Translations under genes and position numbers: made by a program
In this document: piece after piece, positions 18,171-25,931 of the stretch
Position numbering within the stretch: the first letter of the stretch is position 1
Layout: each line of letters opens with the position of its first letter
Assembly: GCF_003600155.1 (NCBI RefSeq)
Contig: NZ_QWLD01000040.1
Location: 1 to 64,000 of the forward strand
Reading direction: 5' to 3'
Length of the DNA stretch: 64,000 nt
Source of the DNA: Nesterenkonia muleiensis
Lineage (GTDB): Bacteria > Actinomycetota > Actinomycetes > Actinomycetales > Micrococcaceae
The notes under the pieces: model-generated
Database searches by the model: none
What the model was told of the DNA's origin: nothing
Seen by the model: the letters and a program-made list of their open reading frames with translations, nothing else

Positions 18171-18797
18171 GTGGAAGTGCTGCTGCTGACTCTCGAGCTG
18201 CTGGGAGTCTTCGCCTTCGCCGTCTCCGGTGCGCTGCTGGCTGCCCGCAAGGAGTTCGATCTGGTCGGTTCGCTGCTGTTGGCCAGCTTGGCCGGACTCG
18301 GAGGAGGTGTTGCCAGAGACGTGCTCATCGGGCAGGGCCCGCCACTGGCCCTGATCAACCCTATGTACTTGCTCCCGGCGGCACTGGCTGTGCTGCTGGT
18401 CTGGGGCAACGCTCTGCGTGAGGGGCGATTCCGCAGGACGCTGCTGGTCTTCGACGCTGCGGGACTCTCTCTGTTCTGCCTGACGGGCACGATCATCGCC
18501 GCCGATGCTGGGCTGAATCCCGTGGCCTGCGCACTGCTGGGCCTGACCACGGCTGTGGGCGGTGGCGCGCTGCGCGATGTGGTCGCCAACGAGACCCCGC
18601 AGATCTTCAACCCCAACGGTGTCTATGCCGTTCCCGCGATGCTCGGTGCGGGGCTGATGGTGCTCATCCTGGAGCTGGGAGTATTCAGCATCTGGATCGG
18701 CATCACCATCTCCGCTCTGGTCTTCACACTGCGGATGCTCTCACTGCACTATGGTTGGCGCATCCCTCTTGCTGGCAGGCGCGTCACCGGCGGATGA
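18171..18797 (+). CDS. TRIC / UPF0126 (YadS-like) cation channel family protein
   Basis: 208 aa. Seven hydrophobic segments form two similar three-helix repeats. Each repeat has the family GG motif: GLGGGVARDVLIG near residue 43-55 and AVGGGALRDVVANETP near 123-138. Prokaryotic members are trimeric monovalent-cation channels. The start (GTG 18171) has GAGAGGAGA upstream, 12 nt after the xerD stop, so it may be cotranscribed with xerD. A long terminator follows. Confidence 0.85.
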   Translation: MEVLLLTLELLGVFAFAVSGALLAARKEFDLVGSLLLASLAGLGGGVARDVLIGQGPPLALINPMYLLPAALAVLLVWGNALREGRFRRTLLVFDAAGLSLFCLTGTIIAADAGLNPVACALLGLTTAVGGGALRDVVANETPQIFNPNGVYAVPAMLGAGLMVLILELGVFSIWIGITISALVFTLRMLSLHYGWRIPLAGRRVTGG

Positions 18798-18850
18798 GAC
18801 CTGATCATCTGCCTGGTGTGTCAATGACGCTGTGCGATAGCGATTCCAGA

Positions 18851-18893
18851 TGAAGACTGGGCCGGCTCCACGGAGGAGCCGGCCCAGTCTTCA
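18851..18893. terminator. Bidirectional terminator between the TRIC gene and csbD
   Basis: A perfect 19-bp stem (18851-18869 with 18875-18893) with a 5-nt loop lies between convergent genes. The G+C-rich core GACTGGGCCGGCTCC and the short flanking A/T bases would stop transcription from both sides. Confidence 0.85.
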
Positions 18894-18903
18894 GATTCTG
18901 TGC

Positions 18904-19107
18904 TTACCTACCCAGCCCCTCGGCTGAATCGGCGGCGTCTTTCAGCGTGTCTTTGGCTTTCTCGCCGGTCTCTTTGACTTCACCTTTGGTTTTTTGAGCC
19001 GCCCCCTCAGCTTGTGTTTCCTTGTCTCCGGTCACCTTTCCGTAGGTCTGCTTCAGTGTGCCGGCGACCTTGTCGGAGGCGTTGCTGATCTTGTCCTCGA
19101 GTCCCAT
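18904..19107 (-). CDS. CsbD family general-stress protein
   Basis: 67 aa, very hydrophilic and rich in Lys, Glu, Thr and Ala. The family signature is plain: MGLEDKISNASDKVAGTLKQ followed by YGKVTGDKETQAEGAAQKTKG. CsbD proteins are abundant stress-induced proteins of unknown mechanism, SigB-dependent in Bacillus. ATG 19107 has AAAGGA 7 nt upstream. It lies at the end of an envelope-stress cluster of Asp23-type genes on the same strand, with a gap of about 90 nt, so shared stress control is plausible. Confidence 0.88.
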   Translation of the reverse strand: MGLEDKISNASDKVAGTLKQTYGKVTGDKETQAEGAAQKTKGEVKETGEKAKDTLKDAADSAEGLGR

Positions 19108-19196
19108 GGATATGTCCTTTCTTCGGGTGTGATGTGCTTGTGGCATCGCATTTTTAGGTGATAGCGAATTGGTTCTTCAGGTAGGGGCGAAAGCGT

Positions 19197-19835
19197 TCAG
19201 GACGGTTGTGGCGCTATAGTGCTGTGGACGGCATTCTCCTGTTCTGTTGCTACAGTGGCGTACTTGCTGCTCCGGGTTTTCCGTACAGGGTCGACGATGA
19301 TCCTCGCCGTCGGCAGTTCTCCTTCGATGGTCTGCGCCAGACCCGGCAGCACCACTGTTTTCACAGAGCCCAGGGCGGCGGGAATATCGCTGCGCTCGTC
19401 GACTTCGATATGCAGGCTGAGTTCCGGATACTGGGCTGATCCCCCGAGGTGCGCGGTCGCGTCCACGATCCCAGGCACAGTGCGGCAGTGGCTTTCGACA
19501 GCGTCGCCTAGAACCTTTGTCCGCAGTTCGGTCAGACCAGTGCTGCCGTCATGCTGCAGAAGGTAGTGGCGCACCCGTTCAGGACGCGGGAGGGCAGCGG
19601 TGAACCACATGATCCCCACAAGTGCCAGCGCAGCGGAGGCTGCCAGCAGCACCCAGGCGGTCCATTCCGGTAACTCTCCGAGATCCGCCAGCGAAGTGCC
19701 GCTTTCAGGAAGAGGAAGCCCGAGCGCATCACTGCCGAAACTTCCCCAAAGACCCGCAGCGCCGGCCATGAGGAGCGGAACCCCCAGGATGAACAGCCAC
19801 AGGCGGTTCGATGTCTTGGAACGTCGAAGCATCAT
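19197..19835 (-). CDS. AmaP-like membrane protein of the Asp23 cluster
   Basis: 212 aa. Two N-terminal membrane segments (about 11-31, LWLFILGVPLLMAGAAGLWG, and 57-82) are followed by a soluble domain (about 85-200) with VRHYLLQHDGSTGLTELRTKVLGDAVES and VDATAHLGGSAQYPELSLHI. The architecture matches the alkaline-shock membrane anchor (AmaP) proteins encoded with Asp23 genes. Its role would be to tether Asp23-type proteins to the membrane. The start overlaps the upstream gene's stop (TGATG arrangement), and a second ATG follows directly. Confidence 0.7.
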   Translation of the reverse strand: MMLRRSKTSNRLWLFILGVPLLMAGAAGLWGSFGSDALGLPLPESGTSLADLGELPEWTAWVLLAASAALALVGIMWFTAALPRPERVRHYLLQHDGSTGLTELRTKVLGDAVESHCRTVPGIVDATAHLGGSAQYPELSLHIEVDERSDIPAALGSVKTVVLPGLAQTIEGELPTARIIVDPVRKTRSSKYATVATEQENAVHSTIAPQPS

Positions 19836-20404
19836 CGAGACTCCCTTTTCCGGACCGTGATCATAATCCTTGGTTGCCGCCGGAGGCCGAAGTCCTCCAG
19901 CCTCTGTTGGATCGACGAATGGATGTGTTGACGCACGGTGTCCCGGTCCCTGGCCACACTGTTGACGATGACGCGGACATGACGCTGTGAGGCTGTTGCC
20001 GATGCGGATACGGTCCCGTCGAGTCTCTCGGCCTCTGCCACGGCGATGCGGCTGATTCCGCGGGTGGTGAAGGCGGTGGAGATGTCATGGTCCTGTGCAC
20101 CGTGGTTCGGTGCCTGCCGCACCAGCAAGGGTCTGCCCGGAATCACGGCGGCAAGGATCAGGACAATCCCCAGAATCAGCACGACGCCGCTGAGAGCGCC
20201 CAGCAGGGCTGACCCCCATGACAGCTGCGAAGCTGAGGAGAAGAGAGAGAATTCCTCCAGTGAGCCTTGCCCGCTGAGGACCCACACTGCCCACCACAGG
20301 CCCAGTCCTCCGCAGATCATCAGGGCCAGGCTGGCGATCATGGCAGGCATCAGGCGATCTGGGCGGACGGTGAGTCGAGATGGCTTGGATTCAGACGGTT
20401 TCAT
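19832..20404 (-). CDS. DUF6286-like membrane protein of the Asp23 cluster
   Basis: 190 aa. Two membrane segments (about 19-44, ASLALMICGGLGLWWAVWV, and 65-92) precede a soluble domain (about 110-190) with AFTTRGISRIAVAEAERLDG and VRVIVNSVARDRDTVRQHIH. This looks like the DUF6286-type proteins that accompany Asp23/Gls24 genes in actinobacteria; the family name is from memory of such clusters, the topology is seen. ATG 20404 has GGGAGG 5-6 nt upstream; ATG 20407 is an alternative. It overlaps both neighbours by a few bases, indicating tight translational coupling. Confidence 0.65.
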   Translation of the reverse strand: MKPSESKPSRLTVRPDRLMPAMIASLALMICGGLGLWWAVWVLSGQGSLEEFSLFSSASQLSWGSALLGALSGVVLILGIVLILAAVIPGRPLLVRQAPNHGAQDHDISTAFTTRGISRIAVAEAERLDGTVSASATASQRHVRVIVNSVARDRDTVRQHIHSSIQQRLEDFGLRRQPRIMITVRKRESR

Positions 20405-20811
20405 CATTCCTCCCATGCCACGAGATGTTCGATCCGAAGGTCCACCGGGCCCACCGGAATTCCCGTGATCTGGTGTACCCGCTGGCGAAGCTCATCGCGC
20501 AGTGCCTCGGTGGTCTTGCGCAGGGGCAAGGGGTAAGGCAGGCTGAGATGGACGGTGATCTCAGCCCGCCCTCCCGAGACCTCGGCACGGGCTTTGGGAC
20601 GTATGTGCTCTCCGGGCTCGCCCCTGGTGCCCAGGAGCGTACGGAATGCTCCGGGGGCAGCGGAGGCCAGCGCGTTCTCGCGCAGTATCTGAGATGCGGT
20701 TTTCTCGATGACGACGTCGCGCACTCGCAAGGTACCGGGTCCGCTCGGCGACTGCGCAGGGGTCCTGTCTGTCCGCTGCCGAGCGGATCGAATGGGCGTT
20801 TGGGTGCTCAT
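20404..20811 (-). CDS. Asp23/Gls24-like protein (second copy)
   Basis: 135 aa. After a basic N-terminus of about 25 residues comes an Asp23-like fold: VRDVVIEKTASQILRENALA, the conserved-type segment RPKARAEVSGGRAEITVHLS, LRDELRQRVHQITG and the closing VDLRIEHLV. Divergence from the canonical copy at 21022 is considerable. It overlaps the DUF2273-type gene upstream (TGATG/ATGA) and the DUF6286-like gene downstream. Asp23 proteins form membrane-attached assemblies during envelope stress. Confidence 0.65.
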   Translation of the reverse strand: MSTQTPIRSARQRTDRTPAQSPSGPGTLRVRDVVIEKTASQILRENALASAAPGAFRTLLGTRGEPGEHIRPKARAEVSGGRAEITVHLSLPYPLPLRKTTEALRDELRQRVHQITGIPVGPVDLRIEHLVAWEE

Positions 20812-20990
20812 CGGCGGGACCGTTCGCGTGCCAGAACAGTGGAGACGTCGAGCTTACCCTCCAGCACCATCCCAGCGACCAAGCCGACGGCCCCGATGAA
20901 CGCTACCGAGAGGAAGGCCAGAAAACCGTGGGTGACGGCAACAACGCCGAGGACCAACCCTACGATCAGGCCGATGGTGGTTCTGCTCAT
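20808..20990 (-). CDS. DUF2273-like small membrane protein
   Basis: 60 aa. Two hydrophobic helices (TIGLIVGLVLGVVAVTHGFL and FLSVAFIGAVGLVAGMVLEG) and a basic C-terminus (ERSRR). Size, topology and the GLVAGMVLEGKLD turn match the DUF2273 / YtxH-like proteins found beside Asp23 genes in Gram-positive bacteria. ATG 20990 has GGGAAAG upstream, about 30 nt after the canonical Asp23 gene. Confidence 0.75.
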   Translation of the reverse strand: MSRTTIGLIVGLVLGVVAVTHGFLAFLSVAFIGAVGLVAGMVLEGKLDVSTVLARERSRR

Positions 20991-21021
20991 GGGCTTTCCC
21001 TTCGCTTGTCAGTGAGGTGTC

Positions 21022-21489
21022 TCAGGCCAGGTTGTTCTCGGACTCGTCGTCATCGTCCTCCGGCAGATGAACATCGGTCACGGTGATATTGACCTCGACC
21101 ACGTCCAGTCCAGTTCCGTGCTGTACCGCCCGGGTGACGTTGTGTCGAATAGCGTCGGAGACCTCGACGACAGCTGCTCCGTATTCAACGATGACGGTGA
21201 GGTCGATGGCGGTCTCAGTTTCGCCCCTCTGGACCGAGACACCGCCGCCGACGTGGGTCTGGGAGCCTGGAATGCGCTCGGTAATGGCGTCGAAGGTACG
21301 TCGGGCAGCATTGCCCAGCGCGTGAACCCCGGGGACTTCACGGGCAGCCAAGCCTGCGAGTTTCTGGATCACTGTCTCCTCGACCGTTGTGACGCCTTGG
21401 TCGGTGACAAGCGGGCTGTTTTTGATCTCGGACAGGGACGCTGAGCGGTTCTCGTTCTGGTCGCTCGCTGGGTTCTTGGTCTGAGCCAT
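21022..21489 (-). CDS. Asp23/Gls24 family envelope stress response protein
   Basis: 155 aa, the canonical member of the cluster. Family features: VTTVEETVIQKLAGLAAREVPGVHALG, then GGGVSVQRGETETAIDLTVIVEYGAAVVEV, VRHNV-type helix IRHNVTRAVQHGTGLDV and VEVNITVTDVHLPEDDDD. Asp23 is a membrane-associated protein linked to cell-envelope homeostasis in Staphylococcus. ATG 21489 has AAGGAGGAACC upstream. It is the first gene of the leftward cluster, divergent from an ECF sigma factor gene. Confidence 0.88.
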   Translation of the reverse strand: MAQTKNPASDQNENRSASLSEIKNSPLVTDQGVTTVEETVIQKLAGLAAREVPGVHALGNAARRTFDAITERIPGSQTHVGGGVSVQRGETETAIDLTVIVEYGAAVVEVSDAIRHNVTRAVQHGTGLDVVEVNITVTDVHLPEDDDDESENNLA

Positions 21490-21601
21490 GATGGTTCCTC
21501 CTTGACTAGAAATATTGCGGACATCAAGTAAGACGGACGTTCTGGGAAATCCTCACGGTCTGAGTGGAAACTTTTTTAAAAACTTTCTGCCCGACCGCGG
21601 T

Positions 21602-21607
21602 TAGTAT
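21602..21607 (+). promoter_or_regulatory. -10 box TAGTAT of the ECF sigma gene, probable leaderless start
   Basis: TAGTAT lies 6 nt before ATG 21614 and no Shine-Dalgarno sequence is visible. Two GGAAA-type elements upstream (21545 and 21566) resemble ECF -35 motifs but are not at normal spacing to this box. Confidence 0.5.
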
Positions 21608-21613
21608 GGCGCC

Positions 21614-22213
21614 ATGAGAGATGGGGAGCCTACGGAGAGATCATCCGCAGGCAATGCCGAGGGTTTCGAATCTAGCCAACGGACTCTTGTCCTGCGCGCC
21701 ATGGACGGAGACCTCCGAGCCTTCGAAGCTCTGGTCGACCAGTATCAGCGGCCCTTGAGAAGCTTCTGCCACCGAATGGTCCGCGACGCGCAGGAAGCCG
21801 AAGACATCGTCCAGGACACGTTTTTGACCGTATGGCGCCGATTCGACACTCTTCATGATCCTGCTCGGTTCAAGGCATGGATCTATCGCTTGGCCAGTAA
21901 CGCCTGCGTTGACCTCATCCGTAAGAGAGAAACACGCCGCAGTGTCCCCACGGATTCATCCGATCTCCAGGATTTCGCTGATCTGGGTGTCTCTCCGGAG
22001 CGCAACGCCGAGGTGTCTGAGGCGGTGAGAGCCCTCGAGCAGGTGCTGGCCCAGCTGCCGCCGGAACAGAAGCTGGCGTGGGTCCTGTTCGAAATGCAGG
22101 GGGAGTCCTACGCCCAGATTGCCGATATCCTGAAAGTCACCGAAAACAGTGTTCGTGGCCGGATTCACAGGGCGCGTATGTCGATCGTCCAAGGAATGGA
22201 GGGGTGGTTATGA
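21614..22213 (+). CDS. ECF-type RNA polymerase sigma factor
   Basis: 199 aa. Region 2 includes FEALVDQYQRPLRSFCHRMV, EAEDIVQDTFLTVWRRFDTL and FKAWIYRLASNACVDLIRK; region 4 is LAQLPPEQKLAWVLFEMQGESYAQIADILKV followed by NSVRGRIHRAR. It initiates transcription at stress promoters. No classical transmembrane anti-sigma gene follows; instead the stop overlaps (ATGA) with an Asp23-like gene. The divergent Asp23/DUF2273 operon is its most obvious target, making the region a self-contained envelope-stress regulon. This regulatory link is inference. Confidence 0.9.
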   Translation: MRDGEPTERSSAGNAEGFESSQRTLVLRAMDGDLRAFEALVDQYQRPLRSFCHRMVRDAQEAEDIVQDTFLTVWRRFDTLHDPARFKAWIYRLASNACVDLIRKRETRRSVPTDSSDLQDFADLGVSPERNAEVSEAVRALEQVLAQLPPEQKLAWVLFEMQGESYAQIADILKVTENSVRGRIHRARMSIVQGMEGWL

Positions 22214-22707
22214 GCAACAATGGCGATGACACCCTCGACGTCCCTGACGAGTTTCCTGAGGATGAGCACCTGAGGGCCAGTTACGGGCGCCTTGAAGACG
22301 TGCTGGCGGACTACCGTGGCTCCTCGGAGCCAGACGAGATTGCCGGTTCGACGCTGAAGCAACGAATTATGGACATCGTCCAACAGGAATCATTGCGCGG
22401 ACCCAGCACGGAGCTCGTCTCCCCGCGCGGGAATCGTTTTGACGTCACCACCTCGGCCATACGAGCTGAAGTCCGTGGCGTCATCGACGGAATCGGTGGT
22501 TTGCGTGCCCGAAGAGTAGGACTTCGCTGTGTGGATGAATCGGCCTCCCGATTCGATGTGGAAGCATCTTTGACCATGGCGCCGACCCAGTCTCTGCAAC
22601 GAGTTGTCCCTCAGCTGCGGGCAGCGATTTCGGAGATGCTGAACGGGACGTTCGGGATCGAAACAGCCTCTATCGACCTGCGTGTGGAGGACATCTACGA
22701 TGACTGA
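22210..22707 (+). CDS. Asp23-like protein coupled to the ECF sigma factor
   Basis: 165 aa. The N-terminal 55 residues are acidic (DDTLDVPDEFPEDEHLRASY), with a central helix (LKQRIMDIVQQES) and a C-terminal Asp23-like domain from about residue 72: VTTSAIRAEVRGVIDGIGGL, ASRFDVEASLTMAPTQSL, VVPQLRAAISEMLNGTFGIE and ASIDLRVEDIYD. It starts within the sigma stop codon (ATGA), a position where an anti-sigma factor would be expected, so a regulatory role through sigma binding is possible but not shown. It overlaps the next gene by 8 nt. Confidence 0.65.
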   Translation: MSNNGDDTLDVPDEFPEDEHLRASYGRLEDVLADYRGSSEPDEIAGSTLKQRIMDIVQQESLRGPSTELVSPRGNRFDVTTSAIRAEVRGVIDGIGGLRARRVGLRCVDESASRFDVEASLTMAPTQSLQRVVPQLRAAISEMLNGTFGIETASIDLRVEDIYDD

Positions 22708-23065
22708 CACTCAGAGCGACCGTCTGCGTCTGTTTCACGATGATCTTGTCCGCGCCGTTTCTTCCACCCCTGGTGTGGCACGGCTGGTGCCGAGTTACCG
22801 GGAGATGCTGAGCCGTTCTGCCCGCGCAGTCTTCGGCAATGATGTGCCAGAGGCCTCCGGAATAGACATCGTCGTCCGCCGCGCCGGCACCACCATCTAC
22901 GCAGATTTCTATGCAGACCGAGGGTTCTCCACCGGGACGATTACCGATGCGGTGCACGAAACCGTTCATAAGATCGCTCAGGCCGATTGCGGTGCAGATT
23001 CTCCCGGGGGCCTCAGCGGCTGGGGCGATATCACCATCAAAGTGCGTATTCTCGGGATCAGCTGA
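22700..23065 (+). CDS. Small Asp23-like protein, third gene of the sigma operon
   Basis: 121 aa. No clear domain is named with certainty, but the layout GIDIVVRRAGTTIYADFYAD, TDAVHETVHKIAQAD and WGDITIKVRILG follows the strand-helix-strand order of Asp23 proteins. It overlaps the preceding gene by 8 nt (ATG 22700 versus stop 22707), so it belongs to the sigma-Asp23 operon. It converges on an MFS gene with a 28-nt gap. Confidence 0.6.
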   Translation: MTDTQSDRLRLFHDDLVRAVSSTPGVARLVPSYREMLSRSARAVFGNDVPEASGIDIVVRRAGTTIYADFYADRGFSTGTITDAVHETVHKIAQADCGADSPGGLSGWGDITIKVRILGIS

Positions 23066-23093
23066 TAGGACGCGCCTTTAACTTGGTTGGTCT

Positions 23094-24299
23094 TTATCTG
23101 CCGAGTGGTGTTGCTGTGTTGAGCGTGCGGTACCGGGAGGCTGTCCATGCGCTGGCCAGGGCGAGGGTGAGGACTGGAACCAGCAGAAGGTTGTCAACGC
23201 CTACGTGATCTGCGAGCAGCCCGGCAATGGCGTTGCCGGTGGCGCTTGATACGAGCCCGGTGGCCACCAGCATGGAGTAACCGCGGGCGAGACCGGCAGC
23301 GGGGACCACCTGGTCCAGCAGTGCCGACTTCACGATCGACACAGGCGCTCTGATGATTCCAGCGCCGAACATGGCGGTGACCAACAGCCAGGGCTGTTGG
23401 GAGGACAGGAAGACGAGCAGGGCGACCAGGGCTACCAGTGTTTGGATGATGGGCAGCTGGACCCGCCGTTGTCCTGGCCAGGTACGTGAGCCGAACACGA
23501 GCGCACCCAGCATTTCGCCCAGGGCGAGTGCACCGAAGGCGGCTCCGGCGATTGCGGCCACTCCTGAGGAGTTCATGATCCCGGGGACAGCGACACTGGT
23601 CACTCCGACCGCGAGGCCCGCCAGGGTCGCAGCAATGAGGAGGGTTCGCAATCCGGGCGAATAGGCTGCGCGGCCCCTTGAGCCAGTGCTGAGTGCAACG
23701 GCTCTGGTCCTCAGTGGGCGTTCACCGGTGAATGAGAAGACCACGGTTGCGGCCACGATCAGCAGCGCGGCGATCATCACAGCCAGTTCTGGTCCGTGCA
23801 TGAGCAGCGCCACCGAGACCAGGAGCGGTCCCACTGTGACAGCACTTCGGAACAATGCCGAGAGCAAAGCGTAGGAAGCTGCCCGGTCTGAGTCCTCTGA
23901 CAACACCCCTGGAAGCCATGATCGCACCGAGGTTGTGATGGCCGGCACCGACATTCCAGCCGCCGCAGCCATAGCCGCGATGATCCACAGCGGGCCGCCG
24001 AATGACCCAACGGTCCCGAAGCCTAGGAGAGCTGCTGCGCAGATCCCACCGGCAGTCATCACCACCGGACGTGATCCACAACGGTCGATCAACGGGCCCT
24101 GAATGATCAGCCCCACAGCGTTTGTCAGGCCGAACAGGCCGCTGATCAGACCTGCTGCCATCAGTTCTCCGGTCCACTCGTGGACACAGAGCACGATAGT
24201 AAGAGAGAGCATCCCCAGCGGCACGGCACTGAGAAACACGGCGGCGAACCGTGGCTTGACCTGATGGGTGCGAAGAACGGGCGAATAGGCTCCGAGCAA
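23094..24299 (-). CDS. MFS transporter
   Basis: 401 aa with 12 predicted hydrophobic segments. Motif A-like GPLIDRCGSRPVVMTAGG lies between TM2 and TM3, and the half-repeat loop is around residues 185-205 (FSFTGERPLRTRAVALS). It is a proton-coupled exporter of the Bcr/CflA- or YfcJ-like kind; no substrate can be assigned. The start appears to be TTG 24299: GGAGG sits 6-7 nt upstream, and no ATG or GTG near the expected N-terminus is in frame. No regulator is adjacent. Confidence 0.82.
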   Translation of the reverse strand: MLGAYSPVLRTHQVKPRFAAVFLSAVPLGMLSLTIVLCVHEWTGELMAAGLISGLFGLTNAVGLIIQGPLIDRCGSRPVVMTAGGICAAALLGFGTVGSFGGPLWIIAAMAAAAGMSVPAITTSVRSWLPGVLSEDSDRAASYALLSALFRSAVTVGPLLVSVALLMHGPELAVMIAALLIVAATVVFSFTGERPLRTRAVALSTGSRGRAAYSPGLRTLLIAATLAGLAVGVTSVAVPGIMNSSGVAAIAGAAFGALALGEMLGALVFGSRTWPGQRRVQLPIIQTLVALVALLVFLSSQQPWLLVTAMFGAGIIRAPVSIVKSALLDQVVPAAGLARGYSMLVATGLVSSATGNAIAGLLADHVGVDNLLLVPVLTLALASAWTASRYRTLNTATPLGR

Positions 24300-24412
24300 G
24301 GCATACCTCCATGAGTATGCCCACCCACCCGGGAGCCGGACTCCCTTGAAGAAGCGATTGCACCGACCGGCGCATGCCGTTTATCTACAATAACACCGCC
24401 GGCCTGTTGGTT

Positions 24413-24734
24413 CTAAGGAAGCACGGATACGTGGGTATCAAGCCAGACTTTGAGCGGTGCCGCACTGCGCCAGACGTCCCGGATCACGTCTAGGGCTTTG
24501 GGCGTGTGCATCCAGCCGGCAGTTCCGGTTGCCCATTCCTGAACGATGGTGGCGCGACACATGCGCAGCGGCCCGAACTCCTCGGAGAGCTCAACCAGCA
24601 GTGATCGCATCGAGGGCACGCACGTCGCGCTCCCAGTGCTGGTTGTTGGCTTGCCAGAACCTTTTGGAATTGTCCTGCTGCAGGTCTGTGAAGAAGTCGA
24701 ACAAACCCGGTGGGAAGCCTTGGAAGGTGCTCAT
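24413..24734 (-). pseudogene. DUF2461 (TIGR02453) protein, frameshifted and internally deleted
   Basis: The start ATG 24734 gives MSTFQGFPPGLFDFFTDLQQ followed by NSKRFWQANNQHWERDVRALD, the usual DUF2461 N-terminus, then stops after about 47 codons. A second frame continues with MRSLLVELSEEFGPLRM, the next conserved helix. It then jumps to the family's C-terminal end (WMHTPKALDVIRDVWRSAAP, then LKVWLDTHV). Most of the central domain, normally over 100 residues, is missing. One frameshift and one deletion mean the gene is dead. It overlaps the TfoX gene by 4 nt, so it was the last gene of the ArsR operon. Confidence 0.75.
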
Positions 24735-25078
24735 GCTCTGTCTCCGGTCACGGCCCGGTTGTAATCGATCGCGATCTCAACCCAGGAAGAGAGCTGCTTA
24801 TCGTCGCTGATGGTGTCGGCATTGACCTCAATCCAACCAGCCCCCATGTCGCGTCCCGGCCCCATCTCCGCCTGCACAGCGCCTGGACGACCCAGGAGTT
24901 CGTCGTGTCGGTCTGCGTCAACACGCACCAAGAGGCCTCCGTCTTTCAGGGCGCTGACGATCATCTTCTCGTTGACCATGAACGACCTGCCGCCGAACAT
25001 CGATACTTCACGCATCACCGGCTCGTCAGCCAGGAGCATACGGAGACGTTCGATGAGTGCGGTCTGTGCGGGAGCCAT
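24731..25078 (-). CDS. TfoX N-terminal domain protein
   Basis: 115 aa. The TfoX/Sxy N-terminal fold is visible: LLADEPVMREVSMFGGRSFMVNEKMIVSAL (as MFGG...F.VN.KM) and LLVRVDADRHDELLGRPGA. The stand-alone domain is common in actinobacteria and is not tied to competence there; its function is unknown. ATG 25078 is preferred to GTG 25081. The gene lies in the leftward operon ArsR - SRPBCC - NTF2-like - TfoX - DUF2461 remnant. Confidence 0.85.
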   Translation of the reverse strand: MAPAQTALIERLRMLLADEPVMREVSMFGGRSFMVNEKMIVSALKDGGLLVRVDADRHDELLGRPGAVQAEMGPGRDMGAGWIEVNADTISDDKQLSSWVEIAIDYNRAVTGDRA

Positions 25079-25092
25079 CACGGCATCCCGCC

Positions 25093-25452
25093 TTATTCCT
25101 GCTCGGGCGGGCCGTAGGAGGGCCGGTCGAAGATCAGCACGCTCTCTGCGATCTTCCCGTCCATGATGGTGAAGAACTCGGCAGCCGGAGTCGTAGATGT
25201 CGCAGCAGTCTGCGGATAGTAGAAAAGCGCGATACGATCCCCATCGACGAACTCAGCGATATCGCCGATGCCGGTCAGTGCAGGCGCGAATCCTGCGATG
25301 AAGTCCTGGTAGGCGTCCTTGCCGTTCAGATCGACACCTGGGGCACAGCAAGAGATGTCGTCGGCGACGTAGTTCATCGCGTGCTCGACGTCGCCGGCCG
25401 TCCACGCCTGGTGGTAGCGCTTCACAATGTCGTAGGCAGCGTCTTGTGCCAT
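25093..25452 (-). CDS. NTF2-like (SnoaL-type) domain protein
   Basis: 119 aa alpha+beta barrel. Family features: the N-terminal helix YDIVKRYHQAWTAGDVEHAMNYVADDISC, the KDAYQDFIAGFAPAL helix, and strands GDRIALFYYPQT and AEFFTIMDGKIAESVLIFD. Members are small hydrolases, isomerases or binding proteins; nothing here fixes a substrate. ATG 25452 has GAGGAGAG upstream. It lies in the ArsR-controlled operon after the SRPBCC gene. Confidence 0.82.
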   Translation of the reverse strand: MAQDAAYDIVKRYHQAWTAGDVEHAMNYVADDISCCAPGVDLNGKDAYQDFIAGFAPALTGIGDIAEFVDGDRIALFYYPQTAATSTTPAAEFFTIMDGKIAESVLIFDRPSYGPPEQE

Positions 25453-25496
25453 AAGACTCTCCTCTGTTCGTGTCACAGATGCGACGGTTGGTTCGT

Positions 25497-25931
25497 TCAG
25501 TCGGCGAGGGGCTGCCAGTGGTCCGGCCCCGCATCACCACCTGCCCCGACAACAGCCAGGCGGGGCAGGAAGTTCGCCCACCCATCAGCGTGACCACGCA
25601 CCTCGGTGCCGGGCAGATCGGAATGGCAGAGATCAACCCGCGTGCCGCCTGTGATCGGGGTGAGTCGGAACTCGACCGTCGATGCCCCGACAGGTAGATC
25701 CTCACTCCCCGCGAAGCCCCAGGAGACCACCACGCGACTCGGATGCTCGACGTGGAGATACTTCCCCCGCACCGGGTGCCCGGCGATATCGACCGCGAAC
25801 CTGCCGCCGGGAGTCGGTTCCAGGTCGGCGTACTGACCCATCCACGCCGTCATGCCTGAGTTCGTGGTGAGATACTCGAACACCGTCTCGGGTGAGGCCG
25901 CGATGTCGATGGAGTCCCGGAACTCAGCCAC
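25497..25931 (-). CDS. SRPBCC (AHSA1-like) domain protein
   Basis: 144 aa START/Bet v1-type fold. The N-terminal strand-helix FRDSIDIAASPETVFEYLTT and later WMGQYADLEPTPGGRFAVDIAG, PSRVVVSWGF and GGTRVDLCHSDLP are typical of the AHSA1 branch often encoded directly after an ArsR repressor. It probably binds a hydrophobic ligand. GTG 25931 overlaps the ArsR stop codon by 8 nt, showing coupling; the longer frame reading upstream runs into the ArsR gene and is not used. Confidence 0.85.
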   Translation of the reverse strand: MAEFRDSIDIAASPETVFEYLTTNSGMTAWMGQYADLEPTPGGRFAVDIAGHPVRGKYLHVEHPSRVVVSWGFAGSEDLPVGASTVEFRLTPITGGTRVDLCHSDLPGTEVRGHADGWANFLPRLAVVGAGGDAGPDHWQPLAD

